Notes under the pieces: model-generated
The model's database searches: none
The model's input: only the letters and a program-made list of their open reading frames with translations
What the model was told of the DNA's origin: nothing
DNA from: Acidaminobacter hydrogenoformans DSM 2784
GTDB taxonomy: Bacteria > Bacillota > Clostridia > Peptostreptococcales > Acidaminobacteraceae
Length of the DNA stretch: 64,000 nucleotides
Direction of reading: 5' to 3'
NCBI RefSeq assembly: GCF_900103005.1
Contig: NZ_FMWL01000004.1
Location: 154,936-218,935, forward strand
In this document: positions 16,279 through 24,846 of the stretch, piece by piece
Numbering within the stretch: position 1 is the stretch's first letter
Layout of the letters: the number at the start of each line of letters is the position of its first letter
Position numbers and translations under genes: made by a program

Positions 16279-18093
16279 ATGTCGCGCCAGTTACATTCAA
16301 GCAATTTAAGAAAGCTGCTTCAGCATATGAAGGGGAACGTGTTACTCTATATGATCGCTATGGCAGCGGTTTTATTGACGACTTTATTCGCGCTAACTAT
16401 TCCACTTATGATTCGTTTTGCGATAGACCAAGTCATTGGTGGTATAGAAGCGGACACCGCCTTCGCTGGGTGGATGCAGCGCATAAGCGTCAGCACTCTT
16501 TTTGGCGTGGCCATTTTGATCCTGGCGGCATCTCTGCTGCGAGCCTTATTCCTTTTTATAAAAGGGGTTGCAAGCGCTGCGGCGTCAGAAGCCATAGCTA
16601 AAAATTTAAAAGACAAGGTCATGCAGCATCTGCATGAAGTAAAATTCGAATTTTTCTCAACGCATGATACGGGTGACTTGATTCAAAGGGCGACCTCTGA
16701 TGTAGAGACCATTCGCAGATTTCTTTCTGTACAAGTCGTGGAGATTGTTTCCATTGTTCTCATGGTGGGCATTGTATCCGGACTGATGTGGACACTGGAT
16801 CCAAGGCTCACCGTTATTGCCCTGAGTTTAATCCCACTGGTCATTGCCTTTTCAATCTGGTTTTTTTTCAGGGTCAAGGAAAGGTTCAAAATTGCGGATG
16901 AAGCTGAAGCAAAGGTCACTTCTATGCTTCAGGAAAATCTCAGTGGGATCAAGGTCGTCAAAGCCCTTGGGAGAGAGCCCTTCGAATACGAAAAATTTTC
17001 CGGCCTTAATCTGGACCTGAAAGAAAAGGTGTATAAGTTAATCCTCAATTTCGCTTACTTTTGGTCCTTGTCTGACTTCGTGTGCCTGCTGCAGATCGCG
17101 CTGGTCATGTACTTTGGCGCCAAATGGGCCATTGAAGGGGCGGTCAGCCTGGGCACAGTTGTCGCCTTTATTACTTATGAAAATATGCTCATTTTTCCAA
17201 TCCGTCAGCTGGGTAGAGTACTCAGCGAATTTGGGAAGACTATGGTCGCTGTGAAGAGAATTGATGAGATTCTGACTGCGGAACGGGATGAAGCATCAGA
17301 ATTTCAGATGGATGGGTCAGAGACCAAGTTATTGACGCCTGAGATCCAGGGGCGCATTGAATTTCGAAAGGTACATTTTGCTTACCCCAAGGGAGAAGAT
17401 ATCCTGAAGGGGATTGATTTTGAGGTTGGCGCGGGGGAGACTATCGGCATACTGGGCCCTACGGGCTCGGGAAAGTCGACTCTGGCATATCTGCTGACCC
17501 GGCTCTACGAACCGACAGCAGGGGAAATTCTTCTGGATGGGATTCCAATCCGGCACATTGCCAAACAGCACCTGCGCCGCAATATTGGACTCGTGCTCCA
17601 GGAAGCTTTTCTCTATGCCAGAACCATTGGTCAAAATATTGCGATCCGGGCAGAAGCCAGTGAGGCTGAAATTATCAGGGCAGCTGAAATTTCTGCGATT
17701 CACCACAGTATCGAGCAGTTCGATCACCGGTATGAAACGGTGGTAGGAGAGAAAGGCGTTTCCTTATCCGGCGGACAGAGACAGCGGGTGGCTATTGCCA
17801 GGACACTGCTGAAGCCCATGCCCGTCATGGTCTTTGACGATTCTCTCAGCGCAGTGGATACAGAAACGGACAGACAGATCCGCCAGGGGCTTATGGCGAA
17901 TAGCGCAGGTGCCACAGTGCTGCTGATTTCCCACCGGATTACAACACTTATGGAGGCTGACCGTATTTTAATCATTGAAAACGGCAGGGTATCTGCCTTT
18001 GATACCCATGAGGCGCTCATCCAGCAGGATGGGCTTTACAAGCGGGTCTGGGAGATTCAGAATGCCGCCTCGGAAGCGGAGGATGAGGTGTAA
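16279..18093 (+). CDS. ABC exporter subunit with degenerate catalytic site (BmrC/YheI-like)
   Basis: 604 residues: an N-terminal six-helix membrane domain (about 20-320) and a C-terminal ATPase. Walker A GPTGSGKST, signature LSGGQ and the Walker B end FDDSLSAVD are visible. The residue after the Walker B Asp is Asp instead of the catalytic Glu, as in one subunit of heterodimeric exporters such as BmrC or TM287. The ATG at 16279 is chosen over the frame-opening codon at 16228 because the latter is inside a terminator hairpin and AAAGGAG (16261-16267) precedes 16279. It pairs with the next gene to export hydrophobic compounds. Confidence 0.9.
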   Translation: MSRQLHSSNLRKLLQHMKGNVLLYMIAMAAVLLTTLFALTIPLMIRFAIDQVIGGIEADTAFAGWMQRISVSTLFGVAILILAASLLRALFLFIKGVASAAASEAIAKNLKDKVMQHLHEVKFEFFSTHDTGDLIQRATSDVETIRRFLSVQVVEIVSIVLMVGIVSGLMWTLDPRLTVIALSLIPLVIAFSIWFFFRVKERFKIADEAEAKVTSMLQENLSGIKVVKALGREPFEYEKFSGLNLDLKEKVYKLILNFAYFWSLSDFVCLLQIALVMYFGAKWAIEGAVSLGTVVAFITYENMLIFPIRQLGRVLSEFGKTMVAVKRIDEILTAERDEASEFQMDGSETKLLTPEIQGRIEFRKVHFAYPKGEDILKGIDFEVGAGETIGILGPTGSGKSTLAYLLTRLYEPTAGEILLDGIPIRHIAKQHLRRNIGLVLQEAFLYARTIGQNIAIRAEASEAEIIRAAEISAIHHSIEQFDHRYETVVGEKGVSLSGGQRQRVAIARTLLKPMPVMVFDDSLSAVDTETDRQIRQGLMANSAGATVLLISHRITTLMEADRILIIENGRVSAFDTHEALIQQDGLYKRVWEIQNAASEAEDEV

Positions 18094-18098
18094 GGATT

Positions 18099-19925
18099 AT
18101 GGAAACTATTATTTCAGAAGAAACAAAGCGCAAGAAAATTGACCGGGGCCTTTGGCTGCGGCTGCTGCCCTATATGAAAAACTTTAAAAAAGAATTGACG
18201 GTCGTTGTGATCTGTCTGGCCATACTTGGGGCCATGGATGTTTTGATGACATATTTAACGAAGCATCTGATTGACGCCTATATCACGCCAAAGGAGCTGG
18301 AAGGCCTTAGTCGTTTTATAGCGGCTTATGCAGGCATTGTACTTGTCATTGCTCTGGTCGTCTATAAGTTTATTCAGACTGCAGGTGTCATTGAGGCCGG
18401 ATTGTCACACGATATTCGAAAAGCGGGCTTTGAAAAGCTACAGCAGCTGTCCATGAGCTATTTCGATAAGAATGCCGCGGGGTGGATCCTCGCCAGGCTG
18501 ACTTCAGACGTGACCAAGCTGGGGGAATTTATTTCCTGGGGTCTCGTAGACATGGTCTGGGGCATGACCATGATGCTTGGCATTATGGCGGTTATGCTGG
18601 CCGTTAATTTCAAACTGGCCTTGATCACTCTGTCCGTCATGCCCGCGCTGGTTCTGGTCAGCTGGTATTTCCAGAGCAGAATTGTGGCGCTGCAGCGGGT
18701 TGTCCGTAAGCTGAATTCCCGGATCACCGGTGCCATCAATGAAGGCATCACTGGCGCCCGCACCACCAAAACCCTGGTGGTTGAGGAGAAGGTCATGAAC
18801 GATTTCAGGGTGCTGAGCGGAAATATGCGGGATCAGAGCATCAAGTCCGCTTTCTACAGTGCCCTTTATCAGCCTATGGTCATTAACATTGCCGCTGTCG
18901 GCACCGTACTCGCGATTCAGTTCGGGGGACGGGAAGTCATGTCTGGTGCCATTACCTATGGGACACTGGTGCTATTCATCAATTATTCAATCCAGTTCTT
19001 TGAGCCTGTCCGGGAAATGGCCCGCATCCTTTCTGAAATGCAGTCGGCACAGGTCTCTGCGGAGCGAATCTTTATGCTCCTCGATCAAAAGACGGAAATT
19101 GAAGACTCTGAAGCGGTCAAAGCCCGTTATGGCACAATTTTATCACCGAAAAGAGAAGCTTATGAAGCTATGAAGGGCGACATAGAATTCCGGTCAGTTT
19201 ACTTCAGTTACAAACCTGAAGAGCCTATTTTTGAAGGTCTGACCCTCGAGATTGAAGCGGGGACGTCGGTGGCCCTTGTTGGTCCTACGGGCTCCGGTAA
19301 AAGTTCATTAGTTAACCTGATTTGCAGATTCTACGAGCCAACCGCAGGGGAGATCTTGCTGGATGGCACGCCGCTGAAAGCGCGCTCCCAATCCTGGCTG
19401 CATAACGGGATTGGCTACGTTCTCCAGACACCGCACCTGTTCAGCGGAACGATCAGCGACAATATACGCTATGGAAGACTGGACGCGACCCAGGAGGAAA
19501 TTCAAAAAGCCGCGGTATTGGTAGGTGCGGATACTTTTATCTCACAGCTTTCAGATGGGTATGACACTCAGGTTGGTGAGGGTGGAGCTATGCTCTCGAC
19601 AGGCCAGAAGCAGCTGATTTCTTTTGCCCGAGCGGTTATTGCTGAGCCTTCAATCTTTATTCTCGACGAAGCGACCAGTGCCATAGATACCGAAGCGGAA
19701 CAACTCATTCAGAACGCCTTGATCAAGGTTCTCGAAAACAGGACCAGTTTGATCATAGCACACCGTCTCTCCACCATTCGGGCTTGTGACCGAATTTTAG
19801 TCATAGAGGATGGCCATATCATAGAAGATGGTACCCATCATTCACTGATGAAGCTGAAGGGTCATTACTGGAAGCTTTATACAAATCAATTTATTGAGGA
19901 AAAGGAACAGGCTTTGCTGGCTTGA
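18099..19925 (+). CDS. ABC exporter subunit with canonical Walker B (BmrD/YheH-like)
   Basis: 608 residues, membrane domain then ATPase. Walker A is GPTGSGKSS, Walker B FILDEATSAID with the catalytic Glu, but the signature is LSTGQ instead of LSGGQ. Because each ATP site combines Walker motifs of one subunit with the signature of the other, the LSTGQ here falls in the same site as the FDD of the partner: one consensus and one degenerate site, as in known heterodimeric multidrug exporters. It starts 5 bp after the partner gene's stop codon. Expression of both depends on the attenuator region at 15958-16256. Confidence 0.92.
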   Translation: METIISEETKRKKIDRGLWLRLLPYMKNFKKELTVVVICLAILGAMDVLMTYLTKHLIDAYITPKELEGLSRFIAAYAGIVLVIALVVYKFIQTAGVIEAGLSHDIRKAGFEKLQQLSMSYFDKNAAGWILARLTSDVTKLGEFISWGLVDMVWGMTMMLGIMAVMLAVNFKLALITLSVMPALVLVSWYFQSRIVALQRVVRKLNSRITGAINEGITGARTTKTLVVEEKVMNDFRVLSGNMRDQSIKSAFYSALYQPMVINIAAVGTVLAIQFGGREVMSGAITYGTLVLFINYSIQFFEPVREMARILSEMQSAQVSAERIFMLLDQKTEIEDSEAVKARYGTILSPKREAYEAMKGDIEFRSVYFSYKPEEPIFEGLTLEIEAGTSVALVGPTGSGKSSLVNLICRFYEPTAGEILLDGTPLKARSQSWLHNGIGYVLQTPHLFSGTISDNIRYGRLDATQEEIQKAAVLVGADTFISQLSDGYDTQVGEGGAMLSTGQKQLISFARAVIAEPSIFILDEATSAIDTEAEQLIQNALIKVLENRTSLIIAHRLSTIRACDRILVIEDGHIIEDGTHHSLMKLKGHYWKLYTNQFIEEKEQALLA

Positions 19926-19965
19926 GCGGTTTTGTGAATTTACGGTGAAAAATGTGTCGCTGGTC

Positions 19966-19994
19966 TTGCCTTTTTCCACAGTTTGCTTTAAGAT
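19966..19994 (+). promoter_or_regulatory. possible xpt promoter
   Basis: TTGCCT (19966-19971) and TAAGAT (19989-19994), 17 bp apart, lie 38 bp before the xpt start. No purine riboswitch sequence is seen in the short leader. Confidence 0.4.
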
Positions 19995-20032
19995 GGATAA
20001 AACTCTGTCAAGCAAAGAAAGAGGTGCGATTT

Positions 20033-20611
20033 TTGAAGATATTGGAAGAACGAATATTGAAGGATGGCTATGTCCTGGGTAAGGATATACTTAAGGTAGA
20101 CCGATTTTTGAATCACCAGGTAGATGTAGCGTTGTTGAATGAAATTGGCAAAGCGTTTTATGCTTATTTTAAAGACCATGGCATCAACAAGATCCTGACT
20201 ATTGAGGCATCCGGCATTGCTATTGCCGCCATCACCGCCCAGTATTTCGATAATGTGCCGGTGGTGTTTGCTAAGAAGTTTGACTCTGTCAACGCGGACC
20301 CGGATAGTTACGAGACCAACGTTTACAGCTTTACGAAGAACAGGGATTATAGCGTGAGGGTTTCCAAGAAATTTATACACCAAGGTGACCGCGTCCTGAT
20401 CCTGGATGATTTTCTTGCTCAAGGCCGTGCGGCAGCTGGATTGATAGATTTGGTACGACAGGGTGGCGGTGAGGTTCACGGTGTAGGCATTGTCATTGAG
20501 AAGTCCTTTCAGGATGGTAAGACCTATGTCAGCAGCTTGGGTGTCGATGTCCATTCCCTGGCGCGGATCAGAGCTTTTATTGATGGAACACCAATTTTTG
20601 AAGAGGTATAG
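20033..20611 (+). CDS. xpt: xanthine phosphoribosyltransferase
   Basis: 192 residues from TTG 20033, 6 bp after GAGGTG. The N-terminus MKILEERILKDGYVLG is the usual one of Xpt, which supports this start over an upstream in-frame codon at 19952. The PRPP-binding loop is VLILDDFLAQGRAAAGL (about residues 123-139). The enzyme joins xanthine to PRPP to make XMP in purine salvage. No pbuX permease follows, unlike in Bacillus. The transcript ends at a strong terminator directly downstream. Confidence 0.95.
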   Translation: MKILEERILKDGYVLGKDILKVDRFLNHQVDVALLNEIGKAFYAYFKDHGINKILTIEASGIAIAAITAQYFDNVPVVFAKKFDSVNADPDSYETNVYSFTKNRDYSVRVSKKFIHQGDRVLILDDFLAQGRAAAGLIDLVRQGGGEVHGVGIVIEKSFQDGKTYVSSLGVDVHSLARIRAFIDGTPIFEEV

Positions 20612-20632
20612 ATCAGGAATAGTTGTGCTGAG

Positions 20633-20675
20633 CTGCCGTAAAACCAGATGGCGCTGGTTTTGCGGCAGTTTTTTT
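20633..20675 (+). terminator. terminator after xpt
   Basis: CTGCCG-AAAACCAG pairs with CTGGTTTT-CGGCAG and is followed by seven T. Confidence 0.92.
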
Positions 20676-20729
20676 GTTATGCGGCTTTGTGCATCAAATG
20701 CTAATTGACCTTCCGTTTCATAGGGGATT

Positions 20730-20738
20730 TGGTATAAT
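20730..20738 (+). promoter_or_regulatory. extended -10 promoter of the two-component operon
   Basis: TGGTATAAT contains a perfect TATAAT (20733-20738) with the extended TG element; no good -35 box lies at the normal distance. The histidine kinase starts 61 bp downstream. Confidence 0.5.
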
Positions 20739-20798
20739 GGAAGGGATTACTGAGGGTCAATTGATGTGTTCCAATTCCAGATGGCAGGGAAGTGAAGC

Positions 20799-22076
20799 AT
20801 GAGACAGCTGAGAACGCTACTGGTCAAGATTTCGATCATTGCCTTGATCGATGCCATTACCTCGCAGATTTATATTGGCTACGATTTGAATGGCTTCAGA
20901 ATTTCCATGTCGGTGATTATACTGCCGGTGTATTACTATTTTAATCCGACGCTGAATCCGGTGATCACTTCCATCGGCATAGGTCTTTTTGGTTTGGTCT
21001 TTAGGGGCATCATAGGGATTGGTGTATTTGGCAGCTTCATGGCGGCTATGTTGGCAGATTTTCCTATTTTTGTCTTCGACATTTCCTATGGGGTATTGTA
21101 TTATTTCCTTTTCTACCGGGCAAAAGAGAGGACGCTGTCCCGGTGGATTTTAGCCATTTCACTCGCGGATTTCAGCTCGAACCTCTTTGAGTTGGTGCTG
21201 CGGATAGGGCCGCTTGTAGGGGATAAAATCAGGCTGGTGGATACATTGATTACTGTAGCCCTGGCTCGGGCAGCCATGGCCACGGCGCTTGTGTTCATAT
21301 TGAAATACTACAATATCATCCTGATGAAGGATGAAAAGTATGAGCGCTATAAGAGCATGTATACCGTCCTCAGTGACTTGAAAAGCGAAATATATTTCAT
21401 GCAGAACAACATGGAATACATTGAGCAGGTCATGGGGGAAGCCTATACGCTTTATGAGCAGCTGGCGGAGGCCTCGGATCCGAGTTCCAGGAATTTGTCG
21501 CTGAAAATTGCCAAGGATGTACATGAAATCAAGAAAAATTACTCGAAAGTTATTGAAGGGATCGACAAAATTGGCGTGACTCAAAATCCCTATGGCGCTT
21601 TTAAGGTGCGGGAGCTGCTTGAGATTGTGGTGAAGTTTTTCAGGCATGAAAGCGTCAGCGCTAAGATTGAGCTGAACGTCGTGGATATGCTTAAAGGGGA
21701 TCACGTCGTGAGTGAGCACTTGCTGTTCGTTTCAGTGATAAGAAATCTGATTTCCAACAGCATTGAAGCCATCCGGGATTCGAAGAAGGAAGGTGCCATC
21801 TCAGTTATTCTCACTGAGGATTCTGATAATTTGATTCTGACGGTTAGGGACAATGGGCCCGGCATACGCAAAAAGGATGTGGAAGCGATCTTTGAAGCGG
21901 GGTTTTCGACAAAGTTTAATCCGAGTACGGGGGATATTTACAGGGGACTGGGTCTGACCCTCGTCAAGGACATCATTGAAACAAAATTTAACGGCAGTAT
22001 TTATGTAAATTCCACTTTGGGAAATGGCACAGAAATCGTAGCGGCGTTAGACAAATTTTCCTTGGAAGAGAGGTAG
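20799..22076 (+). CDS. YcbA/GlnK-like membrane sensor histidine kinase
   Basis: 425 residues. About five hydrophobic helices fill residues 8-175 with almost no extracellular loop. A coiled linker leads to the likely phosphoacceptor His242 in DVHEIKKNY. The HATPase domain has the N box NLISNSIEAI, G1 DNGPGI and G2 GLGLTLV. With the YcbB-type response regulator that follows after 3 bp it resembles the YcbA/YcbB (GlnK/GlnL) pair of Bacillus, which controls glutamine use. The signal here is unknown; no glutaminase is adjacent, and the next gene is nhaC. Confidence 0.85.
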   Translation: MRQLRTLLVKISIIALIDAITSQIYIGYDLNGFRISMSVIILPVYYYFNPTLNPVITSIGIGLFGLVFRGIIGIGVFGSFMAAMLADFPIFVFDISYGVLYYFLFYRAKERTLSRWILAISLADFSSNLFELVLRIGPLVGDKIRLVDTLITVALARAAMATALVFILKYYNIILMKDEKYERYKSMYTVLSDLKSEIYFMQNNMEYIEQVMGEAYTLYEQLAEASDPSSRNLSLKIAKDVHEIKKNYSKVIEGIDKIGVTQNPYGAFKVRELLEIVVKFFRHESVSAKIELNVVDMLKGDHVVSEHLLFVSVIRNLISNSIEAIRDSKKEGAISVILTEDSDNLILTVRDNGPGIRKKDVEAIFEAGFSTKFNPSTGDIYRGLGLTLVKDIIETKFNGSIYVNSTLGNGTEIVAALDKFSLEER

Positions 22077-22079
22077 CCC

Positions 22080-22934
22080 ATGACTTTTTATTTGGTGGAT
22101 GATGATTCATCTGTTTTAAGAGTCCTCGAAAATATTATTGAAGAGTATGACCTTGGAGAAGTTGTTGGAAAAGCGACAGATTCAGAGAAGGCCCTGGGAC
22201 AGATTTTAAGCCTTAAACCTGCCATTGTCGTCGTGGATATGCTGATGCCTGCCATAGACGGCTGCGCGCTGGTCAAAACCCTGAAGGACGACCTGCCGGA
22301 TACGCGCTTCGTCATGCTCTCCCAGGTTTCCAGCAAAAATATAATCTCTAAAGCTTACGACTGCGGTGTTGAGTTTTTCATCAGCAAGCCTGTCAATCAG
22401 ATTGAAATCAGAAATGTTCTCGGAAATATTAAAGAGAAGCTTGAAATGGAGCGTACGTTTAAGCTCATTGAAGGGATGTTCAATAAAGGTGTTAAGGTGC
22501 CTTCCGCGAATTTGGACAACGGAGATGAGCTGCAGGAGCAGATCAGGAAAATCCGGATGGTTTTTTCGAAGCTGGGCATTCTGGGTGAAAAAGGTGGAGA
22601 AGATTTGCTCCAGATCTGTGCCTATATGCTGAAGAACAACTTAAAGACTTTTGACTTCAGGGTACGGGACATCTGTGACGAGCTCTGCGACAATCCGAAG
22701 GCTATGGAGCAACGGCTCAGGCGGGCAATCAACAGAGGCCTCATCAATTTAGCCAATTTAGGAATTGAGGATTACATGAATGAAAATTTCATCCGTTTTT
22801 CCGGCACGCTCTATGATTTTGAAAGTGTCAAAGCTGAAATGGATTACATCCGGGGCAAAAGGGACAGCGGTGGGAAGATCTCCGTTCGAAAGTTTATCGA
22901 TAACCTCATATTGATGATTTTGGAGACAGCCTGA
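22080..22934 (+). CDS. YcbB/GlnL-like response regulator
   Basis: 284 residues. The receiver (1-120) has the acidic pocket DDD near residue 5-7, phosphoacceptor in VVVDMLMP (Asp about 55) and the conserved Lys in FISKPVN near 102. The C-terminal domain (about 150-284) has the YcbB-type DNA-binding block MEQRLRRAINRGLINLANLG and ends GKISVRKFIDNLI. It starts 3 bp after the kinase stop. Targets are likely amino acid or nitrogen genes by analogy with GlnL; the nhaC gene 178 bp downstream is a local candidate. Confidence 0.88.
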   Translation: MTFYLVDDDSSVLRVLENIIEEYDLGEVVGKATDSEKALGQILSLKPAIVVVDMLMPAIDGCALVKTLKDDLPDTRFVMLSQVSSKNIISKAYDCGVEFFISKPVNQIEIRNVLGNIKEKLEMERTFKLIEGMFNKGVKVPSANLDNGDELQEQIRKIRMVFSKLGILGEKGGEDLLQICAYMLKNNLKTFDFRVRDICDELCDNPKAMEQRLRRAINRGLINLANLGIEDYMNENFIRFSGTLYDFESVKAEMDYIRGKRDSGGKISVRKFIDNLILMILETA

Positions 22935-23111
22935 TCTTTAAATGGGTTTTAGGACTTGTTTGCATTCCGCTTGTTTTTGCATGCATTTGTTCAATTATTT
23001 TATGAATTCAAAATATTTGTCGTATTTTCGTAACCTCTGCTGAACGTTTTTGATTTTTTTTGTAACCTCCAATGTATAATGAGCTATCTTATGCAAAGGA
23101 GGAATTCGTAA

Positions 23112-24515
23112 ATGGAAACAAAGATGAAGAAAAAAGCCACACTTGGTCACGCACTCATTCCTATGGTTTTTATCATCGTGGCTTTGATCGTCACCATGCA
23201 GTTCTGGGGCGGCGATCCGCACCTGCCAATCCTCTTCTCGGCTGTCGTCGCGGCTATCGTTGCGATCTTTGGGCTCGGTTATACCTGGAAAGAGCTTGAG
23301 GACGGCATCGTAGACACCATCAAGATGTCCATGCAGGCAATCCTGATCCTGATGATCATTGGTATGATTATTGGTACCTGGATTCTCGGCGGCATTGTTC
23401 CAACCATGATCTACTACGGCCTCAAGATTTTGTCGCCTGGTATCTTCCTGGTAGCGACATGCATTCTCTGCAGCATCGTTTCACTCGCGACAGGCAGCTC
23501 CTGGACAACAGCTGGAACCGTTGGTATCGCACTCATTGGTGTCGGTATTGGTCTCGGTATGAACCCAGGTATCGTTGCTGGTGCTATCATCTCCGGCGCG
23601 TATTTTGGCGACAAAATGTCTCCGCTCTCAGACACGACGAACCTTGCGCCAGCTATGGCAGGTTCCACACTGTTTGATCACATCCGCCACATGATTTACA
23701 CCACAGGTCCTTCGCTGATTATCGCCCTCATTCTCTACGGGATCATAGGGATGCGCTACGCGGGCAACGAGCTCGACACAGGCGCAATCAACGAAATCCT
23801 CATGGGCATTGAAGCCAACTTCAATATTTCCTTGATCCTCCTGTTGGCACCTGTTCTCGTCATAGTCATGGTAATATTTAAAGTGCCTGCTATGCCTGGC
23901 CTGATTGGCGGCACGGTTCTTGGCGCACTCTTCGCGTTCCTGTTCCAGGGTGCTGGCATGAGCGCAATCGTCGAAGCCGCGCACTACGGCTATTACTCAG
24001 AGACTGGCGTTACGGTCATTGATGACCTTCTTTCCCGGGGCGGTCTTGACAGTATGATGTGGACGGTTTCCCTAATTCTGTGTGCTATGAGCTTTGGTGG
24101 CGTTATGGAAAAATCCGGCATGCTGGAAGCCATTGCCTCATCGATCCTGAAGCTGGCACATGGCACTGGCAGCCTCGTTCTCGCAACGATCATCACGATC
24201 ATTGCCATGAACATGATGGCTGGCGACCAGTACCTTGCAATCGTTATCCCTGGCCGTATGTACAGACAAGTTTATGCTGACCGCGGTCTCCATCCTAAGA
24301 ACCTTTCCCGTGTCCTGGAAGATGCCGGTACTTTAACATCTCCTCTGGTCCCGTGGAACTCCTGCGGCCTGTTTATGTCAGGGACTTTGGGCGTCGCGAC
24401 GCTGGTTTACCTGCCATATTGCTTCCTCAACCTGATCAACCCGCTGATTTCAATTTTCTATGGTTTCACGGGCATCACCATGGAGAAGCTCCCGCCTGAA
24501 GAGACGGTTGCTTAG
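23112..24515 (+). CDS. nhaC: NhaC-family Na+/H+ antiporter
   Basis: 467 residues with about twelve membrane helices. The family signature is clear in GSSWTTAGTVGIALIGVG and GAYFGDKMSPLSDTTNLAP. NhaC antiporters exchange Na+ and protons, and related members swap amino acids or organic acids. A perfect AAAGGAGG (23096-23103) precedes the ATG, and TATAAT at 23075 marks a probable promoter. In some ornithine-fermenting clostridia an nhaC-like gene lies in the ora cluster; here it is 32 kb away, so a link to ornithine is only a possibility. It ends at a clear terminator. Confidence 0.9.
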   Translation: METKMKKKATLGHALIPMVFIIVALIVTMQFWGGDPHLPILFSAVVAAIVAIFGLGYTWKELEDGIVDTIKMSMQAILILMIIGMIIGTWILGGIVPTMIYYGLKILSPGIFLVATCILCSIVSLATGSSWTTAGTVGIALIGVGIGLGMNPGIVAGAIISGAYFGDKMSPLSDTTNLAPAMAGSTLFDHIRHMIYTTGPSLIIALILYGIIGMRYAGNELDTGAINEILMGIEANFNISLILLLAPVLVIVMVIFKVPAMPGLIGGTVLGALFAFLFQGAGMSAIVEAAHYGYYSETGVTVIDDLLSRGGLDSMMWTVSLILCAMSFGGVMEKSGMLEAIASSILKLAHGTGSLVLATIITIIAMNMMAGDQYLAIVIPGRMYRQVYADRGLHPKNLSRVLEDAGTLTSPLVPWNSCGLFMSGTLGVATLVYLPYCFLNLINPLISIFYGFTGITMEKLPPEETVA

Positions 24516-24549
24516 CAATTTGAAAGCTACATAATTTAATAGTAAGGTA

Positions 24550-24596
24550 AGACACCCTGGAGTCTTGGATGAGGCTTTGGGGTGTCTCTTTTTTTG
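24550..24596 (+). terminator. terminator after nhaC
   Basis: AGACACCC pairs with GGGTGTCT across a 21-nt loop, followed by CTTTTTTT. Confidence 0.85.
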
Positions 24597-24649
24597 GAAG
24601 ATTGCTGTAAGCTTGAAGTGTGCTGGGGGGGAGGGTGTGGGGGAAGTGA

Positions 24650-24660
24650 GACCATCGGCA
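24650..24660. repeat. single copy of the GACCATCGGCA motif
   Basis: GACCATCGGCA after a G-rich stretch, like the right arm of the hairpins at 54204 and 57473. No left arm was found nearby. Confidence 0.5.
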
Positions 24661-24687
24661 AACCGTCTTTGAGTTTGTGAAAGCTAA

Positions 24688-24701
24688 GGGACAAATGTCC
24701 C
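24688..24701. promoter_or_regulatory. palindrome GGGACA-AA-TGTCCC, possible activator site
   Basis: Perfect 6-bp arms. Its centre is about 70 bp before the expected start of the yjjI-like transcript, a common place for an activator to bind. Confidence 0.4.
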
Positions 24702-24729
24702 AATAATTGTGGTGTGTCCTCTTGCACCG

Positions 24730-24758
24730 TTGAAAGTAGCCTTGCTTTGGACTAAAAT
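24730..24758 (+). promoter_or_regulatory. promoter of the yjjI-like gene
   Basis: TTGAAA (24730-24735) and TAAAAT (24753-24758) are 17 bp apart; the leader to the ATG at 24847 is about 80 nt. Confidence 0.7.
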
Positions 24759-24846
24759 AGAAACAAAGGCAGGCTTACGTGCTGCGATTTTTGTGGTTTA
24801 AACTGGAAATGGCACAGCCCATCCGGGCAGTTGGAGGATGATATAG

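Noticed and set aside
19926..20032. Purine riboswitch before xpt
   Set aside because: The leader is too short and lacks the conserved loop sequences of the purine aptamer.
24811..24830. TGGCAC before the yjjI-like gene as a sigma54 promoter
   Set aside because: The -12 TTGC element is missing at the required distance; a good sigmaA promoter exists at 24730.
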